From: Rhodospirillales bacterium
GTDB lineage: Bacteria > Pseudomonadota > Alphaproteobacteria > Rhodospirillales > Defluviicoccaceae
DNA length: 51,653 nucleotides
Assembly: GCA_016793925.1 (NCBI GenBank)
Contig: JAEULH010000070.1
Span: forward strand, 1 to 51,653
Direction: 5' to 3'
The first letter of the stretch is position 1. Each line of letters begins with the position of its first letter. The translations under genes were made by a program, and so were the position numbers. Of the stretch, positions 26,573 through 34,552 are shown in pieces. The notes beneath the pieces were generated by a model that did not search any database, was not told the origin of the DNA, and worked only from the letters and a program-made list of their open reading frames with translations.

Positions 26573-27763
26573 TCAGATCCCGAGAACGCTGGTAAGAACG
26601 GCGAACAACCCGTCGAAAACCACGATCAGCACGATGGACGTGACGACCGCGGATGTCGCCGCCTGACCGACCGCGGCGGCGTTTCGGCCGCAGTCCATGC
26701 CCGACATGCACCCGGCCAAGGCAATGATCACGCCGAAAACGCCGGCCTTGAACACGCCGACGGCGAAGTCCGAGACGCCGAGGAACGCCAGGGTCTGGTG
26801 GTAATATTGAATGGGCGACAGATTGAGCATGACGATGCCGACGAAAGCCCCGCCGAGAATGCCGATGAAGATCGCGTAAAGGCACAGCAACGGCATCATC
26901 ACGATCAAGGCGATCATCCGCGGCAGGACGAGAAAGTCCATGGGCTCGATGCCGAACGTCTGCAGGGCGTCGACCTCTTCGTTGACCTGCATCGTGCCGA
27001 TCTGGGCGGCAAAGGCGGCGCCGGTACGCCCGGCCATGATGATGGCGGCCATCATCGCGCCCATCTCCCGGGCCATCCCGATGGCGACCAGGTTGGCGAC
27101 GAAAATCTGTGCGCCGAACAGCTGGAGCTGAAGAGCGCCGACGAAGGCGAGGATGACGCCGACGAGGAACGAGATCAGCGAGACGATGGGCAACGCCTGG
27201 CCGCCGGTCTCCTGAAGAACCAGCGCCAGGTCGGAGCCGCGGAACTGCGCTTTGCCGACGAACAGGCGGCCAAATGCCAGCGCCGCGCCGCCGATGAACG
27301 CGAGCGCGTTGCCAAAGCTTGCCCCCGCACCCTGCGCCCACTTCCCGACCGCGTCGAGAAACGGGTCCGCCGTCTGTTGGCGTCTGGCCCCGGATTTCTC
27401 CGGAACCGCGGCGGCCAGGTCGAGCAGCTTGCGCGCCCCCTCCGGCAGGCCCGTGGAATCGACGCTGATGTGGCGCTCGGCGCAGGCCGACTTGACGACG
27501 TTAAGGAAGGTGAGAAGGCCGGAATCCCAGGCGGTCACCTGCTCGCTGGAGAAGACGACGCGCCGCGTTTCCGGTTGATCTTCCAGGCGGCGGACGACCA
27601 CTGCAGGGTCCGGCCGCCTGCTCTTCAACGTCCACGGGCCCGCAAGATACAGTTCCAGCGCAGCGTCCGGCGTCGTTCGACAATCGAGGACCGCCGTGGA
27701 CGCTGCTTCTTGCGGCGGGTGTGCCACGTATTGCTCTGCTGCACTGACGAAGATGATGTTCAC
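26573..27763 (-). CDS. MlaE-family lipid ABC permease with N-terminal STAS-like extension
   Basis: The 396-residue protein is about 135 residues longer than E. coli MlaE. The C-terminal two-thirds hold the MlaE core: FRGSDLALVLQETGGQALPI, SLISFLVGVILAFVG, GTMQVNEEVDALQTFGIEPM and an LVLPR segment. The N-terminal ~130 residues read like a STAS domain (RVVFSSEQVTAWDSGLLTFL). This places the MlaB function (a separate STAS protein in E. coli) in the same chain. It is the first gene of the operon. An imperfect palindrome 15 bp upstream (27778-27798) could be a regulatory site. Confidence 0.9.
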   Translation of the reverse strand: MNIIFVSAAEQYVAHPPQEAASTAVLDCRTTPDAALELYLAGPWTLKSRRPDPAVVVRRLEDQPETRRVVFSSEQVTAWDSGLLTFLNVVKSACAERHISVDSTGLPEGARKLLDLAAAVPEKSGARRQQTADPFLDAVGKWAQGAGASFGNALAFIGGAALAFGRLFVGKAQFRGSDLALVLQETGGQALPIVSLISFLVGVILAFVGALQLQLFGAQIFVANLVAIGMAREMGAMMAAIIMAGRTGAAFAAQIGTMQVNEEVDALQTFGIEPMDFLVLPRMIALIVMMPLLCLYAIFIGILGGAFVGIVMLNLSPIQYYHQTLAFLGVSDFAVGVFKAGVFGVIIALAGCMSGMDCGRNAAAVGQAATSAVVTSIVLIVVFDGLFAVLTSVLGI

Positions 27764-27777
27764 TAGCGCGCCTGCGG

Positions 27778-27798
27778 TACACGGTCAACCGTCGTGTA
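27778..27798. promoter_or_regulatory. Operator-like inverted repeat upstream of the MCE operon
   Basis: TACACG (27778-27783) and CGTGTA (27793-27798) are complementary, with an inner ACGGT/ACCGT echo. It starts 15 bp before the permease ATG and lies in the 206-bp divergent region shared with the LysE gene. No regulator gene is adjacent. Confidence 0.35.
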
Positions 27799-27969
27799 TC
27801 GCAGCTTTGTCGAAAGGCTCTGCCGAACCTCTCACTTGAAGTTTGGCTTGGGCGGCAAACACGCGCTAATAGGGGCAAGGACGGTGCGCGGTTGCCATGG
27901 CCTGCTGCTCCCGTCCTTTCCCGCGCAGTGCTCGGGAAGGCTGCGTCCCACGCTTTCGACTGAGGTCGT

Positions 27970-28632
27970 GTGTTTAGCGTCTTGCTGTTTCTGAAAGCCA
28001 TTCTCGCGGGCTTCGCCATCGCCGTCCCGATCGGCGCGATCGGTGCGATGTGCGTCCGACGGGGCATGCAGGGCCGCTGGATGGTCAGCCTGATGACCGG
28101 CTTCGGCGCCGCCACGGCAGACACGTTTCTCGCGGCGGCGGCCATGTTCGGCCTGTCCCTGGTGACGCATTACCTGAACGAGAACGAACAGTGGCTCAAG
28201 CTTATCGGCGGGGCGGTTCTCGTCTACATAGGCGCAAGGATGATCTACAAGCGGAAGATCAGGGTCTCGGAAGGCCCGCGGCCGCAGCCGCTCGAACTGC
28301 GCCACTGGCGAATCTGGCTGCGGTCGTTCTCGACCGGCTTCGGGCTGACCATCATCAACCCCGCGACCTTCCTCGCCTTTATCGGCGTGTTCGCCGGCCT
28401 CGGCCTCCTCCCCGAGAAGCCCGACGGCCTGCTCGCGCACTGGGCCGTCATGCTCGGCATTTTCACCGGGTCGATGCTGTGGTGGTGTACTCTCACGGCG
28501 ACAGCGTCCGCGGCGCGCCACAAGCTCCCGCTCAGTATCCTGACAGGCATCAACGTCTCGCTGGGCCTCCTCGTCGGCGGTGTGGGGCTGTTCAGTCTGT
28601 TCTCGTTCCTGGGCAACTTCGACTTTTCCTGA
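27970..28632 (+). CDS. LysE family exporter
   Basis: The 220-residue membrane protein has six hydrophobic segments. It has the LysE/RhtB opening IAVPIGAIGAMCVRRGM and the following GRWMVSLMTGFGAATADTFL, which replace the usual PGP motif region. Start is GTG 27970 with GAGG at 27962-27965. LysE-type carriers export amino acids or other small metabolites by proton exchange. The substrate is unknown. It is transcribed away from the MCE operon and precedes the sigma-E-controlled operon, apparently independently. Confidence 0.87.
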   Translation: MFSVLLFLKAILAGFAIAVPIGAIGAMCVRRGMQGRWMVSLMTGFGAATADTFLAAAAMFGLSLVTHYLNENEQWLKLIGGAVLVYIGARMIYKRKIRVSEGPRPQPLELRHWRIWLRSFSTGFGLTIINPATFLAFIGVFAGLGLLPEKPDGLLAHWAVMLGIFTGSMLWWCTLTATASAARHKLPLSILTGINVSLGLLVGGVGLFSLFSFLGNFDFS

Positions 28633-28672
28633 CGGCGCACGCGGGTCGCGCCCCTGCGTTGTTGCTTGACCG

Positions 28673-28701
28673 TGATCCGGGGACGTCGCGCAGCCGTAGG
28701 A
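28673..28701 (+). promoter_or_regulatory. Sigma-E (RpoE) type promoter of the FAD oxidoreductase-cfa operon
   Basis: TGATCC (28673-28678), an 18-nt spacer and TAGGA (28697-28701). The same TGATCC-N18 layout with TAAGA is found upstream of rpoE in this window (34400-34428, minus). This is the Rhodobacter sigma-E pattern as I recall it from the rpoE and cycA P3 promoters. The expected start near 28708 is about 20 nt from ATG 28728. Confidence 0.78.
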
Positions 28702-28727
28702 CAGAGACATGTTCAAGATTGATCTTC

Positions 28728-30146
28728 ATGCCCCGTGATATCGATTATCAACCCTACTGTCTTGACGTCGCCGTTATCGGGAGCGGCGTAGCCGGCCTGG
28801 CTGCGGCCTGGCTTCTGAGCAAAACGCAGAGGGTTACGGTCTACGAGCAGGAAGGCCGCATCGGCGGCCACTCGAACACGGTCAACGTCTCGACCGGGAC
28901 AGGGCCGGTCGGCATCGATACCGGCTTCATCGTCTACAACGAGCTGAACTATCCCAATCTGACGGCGCTGTTCGCCCATCTCGGCGTCGAGACGCAGAAG
29001 AGCGAGATGTCGTTCGCCGTTTCGATGGGCGGGGGCGACCTCGAATACGCCGGCTCGAGCATCGCCCGGCTGTTCGGCCAGCCGCGCAATCTCCTGCGTC
29101 GCCGCTTCTGGCACATTCTCCGCGACATCAGGCGCTTCTACCGCGAAGGGTCGATGCTCGCGATCGCGGGCGACAACGCGACGCTGAGCCTCGGCGCATA
29201 TCTCGACCGGGAGCGCTACTCCGAGTCCTTCATCAGCGACCATCTGCTGCCGATGGCGGCGGCGATCTGGTCGACGGATACCGCAAGCATGCGCGCCTAT
29301 CCGGCGCTCGCCTTCGTCCGCTTTTGCATGAACCACGGACTGATGCAGGTTTCGGGGCGGCCGCGGTGGCGTTCCGTCGTCGGCGGCAGCCGTTCGTATG
29401 TGCAGCGGCTGACGGCGTCGTTCAGCGATCGCATCATGATCAATGCGCGCGTTACCGGCCTGACCCGAACGCCTGCCGGGGTCGTCGTCGAGGACGCCAA
29501 CGGCGCCGTTAACCGGTTCGACAAGGTGGTGATCGCGACCCACGCCGATCAGGCGCTTTCGATGCTGGCAGATCCCAGCGACGATGAGCGGCGGCTTCTG
29601 GGCGCATTCCGGTACCGCGCCAACGTCGCCGTCCTGCACCGGGACCGGCGCCTTATGCCGAAGCGCAAGCGGGTATGGTCGAGCTGGAACTATATCGACG
29701 GGCGAACCCCGGAGCGGCATCGGCGGCCGAAATCCTCGGCAAGGCCGGCCCTCGCGGATTTGCCGACGCCGCCGAGCGCCGCCGAGCGCGTTTGCGTGAC
29801 CTACTGGATGAACCGGCTGCAGAATGTCGATACCGGGGCGCCGGTGTTCGTGACCCTCAACCCGCATACGCCGCCCGAGCCAAAGAAGACGCTGAAGACC
29901 TTCAACTATCACCATCCAATGTTCGACGCCGAAGCCCTTCGCGCTCAGGCGCAGTTGCACCGGCTTCAGGGCCGGCGCAGCACCTGGTTTTGCGGAAGCT
30001 ATTTCGGCGCCGGCTTTCACGAGGACGCCCTGGCCTCGGGTCTCGCGGTGGGCGAAGCTTTGGGCGGGGCGCGGCGACCGTGGGCGGAGACGGGGGGTGC
30101 GACAGCCGAGGGGGCGACCGAGGGCTATCGAAGCGCCGCCGAATGA
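28728..30146 (+). CDS. NAD/FAD-dependent amine-oxidase-like oxidoreductase
   Basis: The 472-residue flavoprotein has the dinucleotide-binding GSGVAGLAAAWLLSK with an acidic strand end (YEQEGRIGGHSNT), then a conserved GIDTGFIVYNELNYPNL and a C-terminal STWFCGSYFGAGFHEDAL segment. These match the oxidoreductase that regularly precedes DUF1365 and cfa genes. The frame is open to 28050, but ATG 28728 starts the family homology and lies just after the sigma-E promoter. Its role is probably desaturation or oxidation of a membrane fatty acid. Its stop overlaps the next ATG (30143-30146). Confidence 0.85.
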   Translation: MPRDIDYQPYCLDVAVIGSGVAGLAAAWLLSKTQRVTVYEQEGRIGGHSNTVNVSTGTGPVGIDTGFIVYNELNYPNLTALFAHLGVETQKSEMSFAVSMGGGDLEYAGSSIARLFGQPRNLLRRRFWHILRDIRRFYREGSMLAIAGDNATLSLGAYLDRERYSESFISDHLLPMAAAIWSTDTASMRAYPALAFVRFCMNHGLMQVSGRPRWRSVVGGSRSYVQRLTASFSDRIMINARVTGLTRTPAGVVVEDANGAVNRFDKVVIATHADQALSMLADPSDDERRLLGAFRYRANVAVLHRDRRLMPKRKRVWSSWNYIDGRTPERHRRPKSSARPALADLPTPPSAAERVCVTYWMNRLQNVDTGAPVFVTLNPHTPPEPKKTLKTFNYHHPMFDAEALRAQAQLHRLQGRRSTWFCGSYFGAGFHEDALASGLAVGEALGGARRPWAETGGATAEGATEGYRSAAE

Positions 30147-30928
30147 GCGAGTCGAACTCTTGCCTTTACTTCGGCACCGTCATCCACCAGCGGACCCGGC
30201 CCAGGCGACACCGGTTGCGCTATCGCGTTTTCGCGCTGTACGCCGACCTCGACGAACTCTCCGGCCTCGCCCGGGCGCTGCGCCTCTTCTCCCACGACCG
30301 CGCCGGGCTTTTCAGTTTCTTCGCTCGCGATCACGGATCGGGCGATGGAACGCCGCTTCGCGCCTGGGTCGAACGCACGCTCGACAGCGCCGGCGTTCAA
30401 CATGACGGCGGCGCGATCAGACTGCTCTGTTACCCTCGGATCCTCGGCTATGTCTTCAACCCGCTCAGCGTCTACTACTGCCATGGCCGCGGTGGCGAGC
30501 TTGCCGCAGTCATTTATGAAGTGAACAACACCTTCGGGCAGCGTCACTGCTATGTCATCCCCGTCGAAACGAGCTGCGGCGGAGAGGTTCGACAAGTCTG
30601 CGACAAGCGCTTCTATGTCTCGCCGTTCATCGCCGTCGCCGGGCAATACCGCTTCCGGCTTGCGCCGCCCGGTGAGACGATTTCCGTTATCGTCAACTAC
30701 AGCGATGACCAAGGCCTGCTTCTGCACGCGGCCTTTGCGGGCAGTCGCGTACGCCTGAGCGATCGGATGCTGCTTCGCGGCTTCGTCACGCACCCGCTCA
30801 TGACGATCAAGGTCATGGCGGGCATCCACTGGGAGGCGGCGAAGCTCTGGCGCAAGCGCGTGCCGCTGATCAAGAGGCCGCCTCCGCCTCGCCGCCCGGT
30901 GACCGTAGTCAGAGCCAGCGAACTGTGA
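30143..30928 (+). CDS. DUF1365 family protein of the cfa cluster
   Basis: The 261-residue protein has the DUF1365 hallmarks: RHRLRYRVFALYADLDEL, LCYPRILGYVFNPLSVYYCH, EVNNTFGQRHCYVIP and VCDKRFYVSPFIAV. The biochemical role is not established. The gene is nearly always found between the FAD oxidoreductase and the cfa-like methyltransferase, so it is likely a partner in lipid methylation or oxidation. Start and stop overlap both neighbours by 4 bp (ATGA at 30143, GTGA at 30925), the tightest translational coupling in the window. Confidence 0.9.
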   Translation: MSESNSCLYFGTVIHQRTRPRRHRLRYRVFALYADLDELSGLARALRLFSHDRAGLFSFFARDHGSGDGTPLRAWVERTLDSAGVQHDGGAIRLLCYPRILGYVFNPLSVYYCHGRGGELAAVIYEVNNTFGQRHCYVIPVETSCGGEVRQVCDKRFYVSPFIAVAGQYRFRLAPPGETISVIVNYSDDQGLLLHAAFAGSRVRLSDRMLLRGFVTHPLMTIKVMAGIHWEAAKLWRKRVPLIKRPPPPRRPVTVVRASEL

Positions 30929-32178
30929 CATCGACTTCGACTACCAGGCCGGCGGTGGATGCGGCGCTCCTCGGTTCGACCGGCGGCGCGCGGTCGGCCT
31001 CCCTGGACGTCTGGTCGCGCGGCCTTCTGCGTCTGGTATCGAGCCTCGGCGCAGGCGAACTCCACGTCATTCTGCCGAACGGCCACGCGGCCACCTTTAC
31101 CGCCCCGCGCGTCCTCGGTCCGCGCGGCATCCTCCGCATCAAACGGCGCCGCGCCATCCGGCGGTTGCTCACGGGCGGCGATGTCGCTTTCGCCGAGGCC
31201 TACATGGACGGCGACTGGGACACCCCGGATCTGACGGCATTGATCGAACTTGCGGCGGTCAACCAGGCGGCCGGCGATATCCGGATCGAGGCGCCGGCGC
31301 TGCGTCGAGTTGTGGATCGCATCAGGCACCTGCGCCGACGGAACACGCGCGCCGGAAGCCGGCGGAACATCGCCCATCACTACGACCTGAGCAACGCCTT
31401 CTACCGGCTCTGGCTCGACGAGGGCATGAGCTACTCCTCGGCACTGTTTGCGAGCGAAGAGCAACCGCTCGTCGAGGGCCAGGCGGCCAAGAATCGACGA
31501 CTTGCCGACCTGCTTGGGCTCACGCCTGGACTGAGACTGCTCGAGATCGGCTGCGGCTGGGGCGCGTTCGCCTTGATGGCCGCGCGAGACTACGGCTGCC
31601 GGGTGACCGCGATCACGCTATCGCGCGCGCAGCACCGGTACACCCGCGCCCGCATCCGCGACGCCGGCCTCGACGATCTCATCGACGTGCGCTTGCAGGA
31701 TTACCGCGACGTCGACGGCCGCTACGATCGCATCGCCTCAACCGAGATGTTCGAAGCGATCGGCGAACGCTACTGGCCGCGGTTCTTCGATGTCCTTCAG
31801 GCGCGGCTGGAACCGGGCGGCATCGCCGCGTTGCAGATCATCACGGTCGACCAACGGCGCTTCGAAGCGTACAGGCGGCGGCCGGACTTCATCCAGAAAT
31901 ACATCTTCCCCGGCGGCATGTTGCCCTCGCCGCCGGCGTTCCGCCGGGAAGCCGCAGCGAAGGGCTTCGCCGTGAACGACGCATTCATGTTCGGCCGCTC
32001 GTACGCGCGGACGCTGGCCTTGTGGCAAAGCCGCTTCCAGCAGGCCTGGCCGAGGATCGAAGCGCTCGGCTTCGACGGGCGGTTCAAGAGGACGTGGGAG
32101 TACTACCTCGCCTACTGCGAAGCCGGCTTTCGCGCCGGTTCGATCGATGTCGGCCAGTTTCGTCTGGTGCGAGCCTGA
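30925..32178 (+). CDS. cfa: Cyclopropane-fatty-acyl-phospholipid synthase family methyltransferase
   Basis: The 417-residue protein begins at GTG 30925 overlapping the DUF1365 stop. It has the CFA-synthase N-terminal domain (LLTGGDVAFAEAYMDGDWDT), then RRNIAHHYDLSNAFYRLWLD, MSYSSALF and the SAM-binding motif LLEIGCGWGAFAL. Close to the C-terminus is YYLAYCEAGFRAGSIDVGQF. It transfers a methyl group from S-adenosylmethionine to cis double bonds of phospholipid acyl chains. It may act as a true cyclopropane synthase or, as reported for some sigma-E-controlled homologues, as an unsaturated-lipid methylase. The sequence alone cannot decide. Confidence 0.92.
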   Translation: MTSTSTTRPAVDAALLGSTGGARSASLDVWSRGLLRLVSSLGAGELHVILPNGHAATFTAPRVLGPRGILRIKRRRAIRRLLTGGDVAFAEAYMDGDWDTPDLTALIELAAVNQAAGDIRIEAPALRRVVDRIRHLRRRNTRAGSRRNIAHHYDLSNAFYRLWLDEGMSYSSALFASEEQPLVEGQAAKNRRLADLLGLTPGLRLLEIGCGWGAFALMAARDYGCRVTAITLSRAQHRYTRARIRDAGLDDLIDVRLQDYRDVDGRYDRIASTEMFEAIGERYWPRFFDVLQARLEPGGIAALQIITVDQRRFEAYRRRPDFIQKYIFPGGMLPSPPAFRREAAAKGFAVNDAFMFGRSYARTLALWQSRFQQAWPRIEALGFDGRFKRTWEYYLAYCEAGFRAGSIDVGQFRLVRA

Positions 32179-32223
32179 TCGCCCCCTGCCGTCACGGGCA
32201 CGAGAGCGCAACCGCGACGGCGC

Positions 32224-32970
32224 TCAGCCGATACGTCGGGTCAGCGCAAAATAGAGCGCGTAGGGAAGGCAGCGGGCGGCCTTCATCCCCCAGGTGAAGC
32301 GCTTGGGGAACGTCACCTCGAACCGATGCGACTTGAGGCCGACAGCGATCCGCTCTGCAGCATCCTCGACGTCCATCAAAAACGGCATCCTGAACTCGTT
32401 ACGGTCGGTCAGCGGCGTCTTGACGAAGCCGGGATTGATCAGGGTGAGCCTGACGCCATGGCGGTCGAGCTCCGGCTTCAGCGACTCGCACATGTTGATG
32501 AGCGCAGCCTTGCTCGCACCGTAGGCGGCCGCCGTCGGCAACCCGCGGTAGCCGGCCACCGACGCGACGACGGCGATGTGGCCGGAACGGCGCTCGATTA
32601 AGCGCGGCAGCACCGCCGCCAGCGCGTTGACGGTGCCCATGAAGTTGGTTTCCATCAACCTGCGGAAAACACCGGCTTCGAAGTCTTCGGCGCGGACCGC
32701 CGTATGGGTGCCGGCGTTGAGGATGACGAGGTCGAGCTGCCCCATCTCCGCCTCGATGGCCTCGACAGTGGCCGATACCTCTTCCTTCCGGGTGACGTCG
32801 ACGCGATACGGTCGGATTTCGCCGCTGAGGCCCGCGCTTTCGGCAGCAAGCGCTTCGAGATCCTCGACGGTTCGCGAACTCGCCGCCAGACACATGCCGT
32901 CGCGAGCCAGCCGGTAGGCGACGGCTCGGCCGATTCCCTTGCCCGCTCCCGTGCACCAGGCGACCGTCAT
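32224..32970 (-). CDS. Short-chain dehydrogenase/reductase
   Basis: The 248-residue SDR has the cofactor motif TGAGKGIG near residue 8, NAG(T) at about residue 90, and catalytic VAGYRGLPTAAAYGASKAAL with YxxxK. Cofactor preference is not obvious. The open frame runs to 33138, but ATG 32970 places TGxGxGIG at the expected position. It follows chrR on the same strand with an 89-bp gap and converges on cfa. Its likely membership in the rpoE-chrR transcript suggests a role in the lipid oxidation or methylation pathway. The substrate is unknown. Confidence 0.87.
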   Translation of the reverse strand: MTVAWCTGAGKGIGRAVAYRLARDGMCLAASSRTVEDLEALAAESAGLSGEIRPYRVDVTRKEEVSATVEAIEAEMGQLDLVILNAGTHTAVRAEDFEAGVFRRLMETNFMGTVNALAAVLPRLIERRSGHIAVVASVAGYRGLPTAAAYGASKAALINMCESLKPELDRHGVRLTLINPGFVKTPLTDRNEFRMPFLMDVEDAAERIAVGLKSHRFEVTFPKRFTWGMKAARCLPYALYFALTRRIG

Positions 32971-33059
32971 GCAGGGACCGGCCTCATGATCGACACGCCG
33001 CTGAAGCGGCAGGGAGGCAGCCTTTCCGCCCCGTCGCGTCCCCGGCCACCGCCTCGCCT

Positions 33060-33719
33060 TCAGATACGAAGGAACGGGTTGACGATCATGCCCAGGGCGC
33101 CGGTCAGACGCAGGGGCGCGTCGAGAACGATGAGGCAAAGACAGTCGCCATCGTTATCCGCCGCCGGTCGATGCGTGTGCGACGGATCTCGGGCCAGAAA
33201 GTCGCCGCGTCCGTAGGACGTCGCGCCATCGCAGAAACCGCCGGCGAGCACGACCGAGTACTCGTTCCCGCGATGGGAATGTTCCGGCACGACAGCCCCC
33301 GACTTCAGTCGCATCAAGACGGCCTTGACCCCGGCCGCAATCGGCAGCCTCGCCTCTTCTATCGCGGGGAACCCGGGGACACGACGCCACACAAGATGAG
33401 AGAGGCCGCGGCCGATGTAGCGTAGAAGCGGTTCGGGAACCTGCTCTCGGTCATCGGTGGCGGCCACAGGCGCCGCGACGGTCGCGGCATCTTCGCCTTC
33501 GTCGAGCATCGCCAGCGTCTCGTCCAGAAGACCGGCGGAGACCGGTTCCCCCTCCAGATCCTCCAACATGAGACCGCCGACCGCTTCGACAAGAGCGACG
33601 CGAGCACGGCAAGACCCGCACATCGCCGCATGGGTTGCGACCACCAGAGCCGGGCCTTCGCCCAGGGCGCCGGTCGCGAAGTCGACGATCAATTCATCTT
33701 CGGGATGATGCCTGATCAT
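33060..33719 (-). CDS. chrR: ChrR-type zinc anti-sigma factor
   Basis: The 219-residue protein has an N-terminal zinc-binding anti-sigma domain: His5 and His30-x3-Cys34-x2-Cys37 match the zinc ligands of Rhodobacter ChrR (about H6, H31, C35, C38). The C-terminal half is a cupin (SGAVVPEHSHRGNEYSVVLA and GDFLARDPSHTHRP) that is needed for the singlet-oxygen response in that system. ATG 33719 overlaps the sigma gene stop (33716-33718). It holds RpoE inactive until singlet oxygen or a lipid oxidation product releases it. The open frame continues to 33911 inside rpoE. Confidence 0.93.
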   Translation of the reverse strand: MIRHHPEDELIVDFATGALGEGPALVVATHAAMCGSCRARVALVEAVGGLMLEDLEGEPVSAGLLDETLAMLDEGEDAATVAAPVAATDDREQVPEPLLRYIGRGLSHLVWRRVPGFPAIEEARLPIAAGVKAVLMRLKSGAVVPEHSHRGNEYSVVLAGGFCDGATSYGRGDFLARDPSHTHRPAADNDGDCLCLIVLDAPLRLTGALGMIVNPFLRI

Positions 33720-34369
33720 TGACAATCCTCCGGCAGCGCGTTGCGTAAGCGCGCCAGCGCCAGCCGAATGCGCGACTTTACAGTACCCAGCGGCAATCCG
33801 AGTTCCTCGGCTATGACGCTGTGCGACTTGTCTTCGAAAAACGCCTTCTTCAAGACCGTGACCTGATCTTCGGGAAGCTCTGTCAGGGCTTGACGCAGAA
33901 CGGAGCCCCATTCGGCCAAGGTCAGTTCATCGTCAGCGGCCCGCCCTTCGTAGGCCGCCTCGGTCGCCTCGCTCAGTTCGGCATCCGGATGTCCCTCGCG
34001 GCGGAACAGGTCGATGCGCTTGTTTCTCACGATCGTGAAAATCCAGGTCGACACGGTCGCGCGACGCGGATCGAACGTGTCGGCCTTCCGCCATACCGTG
34101 AGCATCGTTTCCTGAGCCAACTCTTCGGACGAGGCCGCGTCGGTGCCCCGTCTCATGCCGAAGCCTTTCAGCCGCGGCGCAAAATGCCGAAAGAGCTGAG
34201 CGAACGCATCACGATCCCGCCGGGCCGCGATGGATTCGACAAGGCCACAAAGCTCTTCGTTGGTCACCGGACAATTCCGCTGCGTCGAGATCCAAGCCAG
34301 GGTGCGAGCGGCCATCAGCGGTTTGAAACCGGAAGCGGCTCCGCTGAAGCTATCGGCTCGCAGTTCCAT
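33716..34369 (-). CDS. rpoE: ECF sigma factor RpoE (ChrR-controlled)
   Basis: The 217-residue sigma factor has region 2 (FAQLFRHFAPRLKGFGMRRG, then EELAQETMLTVWRKADTF and STWIFTIVRNKRIDLFRREG) and region 4 (LTELPEDQVTVLKKAFFEDK, then SHSVIAEELGLPLGTVKSRI). ATG 34369 has AAGGG 6 nt upstream and lies about 25 nt after the predicted start of the TGATCC-N18-TAAGA promoter. The longer start at 34429 is upstream of that promoter and is excluded. A GTG at 34267 is possible and would give a protein nearer the usual length. Its own promoter matches the sigma-E type, so it is probably autoregulated. Confidence 0.92.
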   Translation of the reverse strand: MELRADSFSGAASGFKPLMAARTLAWISTQRNCPVTNEELCGLVESIAARRDRDAFAQLFRHFAPRLKGFGMRRGTDAASSEELAQETMLTVWRKADTFDPRRATVSTWIFTIVRNKRIDLFRREGHPDAELSEATEAAYEGRAADDELTLAEWGSVLRQALTELPEDQVTVLKKAFFEDKSHSVIAEELGLPLGTVKSRIRLALARLRNALPEDCQ

Positions 34370-34399
34370 CTCTAGCCCTTGCAGCGCGAATCTTCCATG

Positions 34400-34428
34400 T
34401 CTTACGTACAGCGCGGCGCGGTGGATCA
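34400..34428 (-). promoter_or_regulatory. Sigma-E type autoregulatory promoter of rpoE-chrR
   Basis: On the minus strand TGATCC (34423-34428 as GGATCA on plus), 18 nt, then TAAGA (34400-34404). This is an exact match to the Rhodobacter sigma-E pattern as I recall it. The expected start near 34393 leaves a leader of about 25 nt to ATG 34369. Confidence 0.8.
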
Positions 34429-34483
34429 TAGATATCGCGCGGCCCGCCTGCCTGCTTGATCAGGATAACCATCATTGTCGCAT

Positions 34484-34522
34484 CGATAGTGTACCGGATC
34501 GCTCAAGTATAATGCACTATCG
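34484..34522. promoter_or_regulatory. 8-bp inverted repeat flanking a TATAAT box between gpx and rpoE
   Basis: CGATAGTG (34484-34491) and CACTATCG (34515-34522) are perfect inverted half-sites 23 bp apart. TATAAT (34508-34513, plus) lies between them. The unit sits 56 bp upstream of the rpoE -35 element. It looks like an operator, but no -35 partner was identified for the TATAAT box on the plus strand. Confidence 0.4.
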
Positions 34523-34552
34523 CGAACGAGCCGGCGTTGGCGGCGCGACCTC

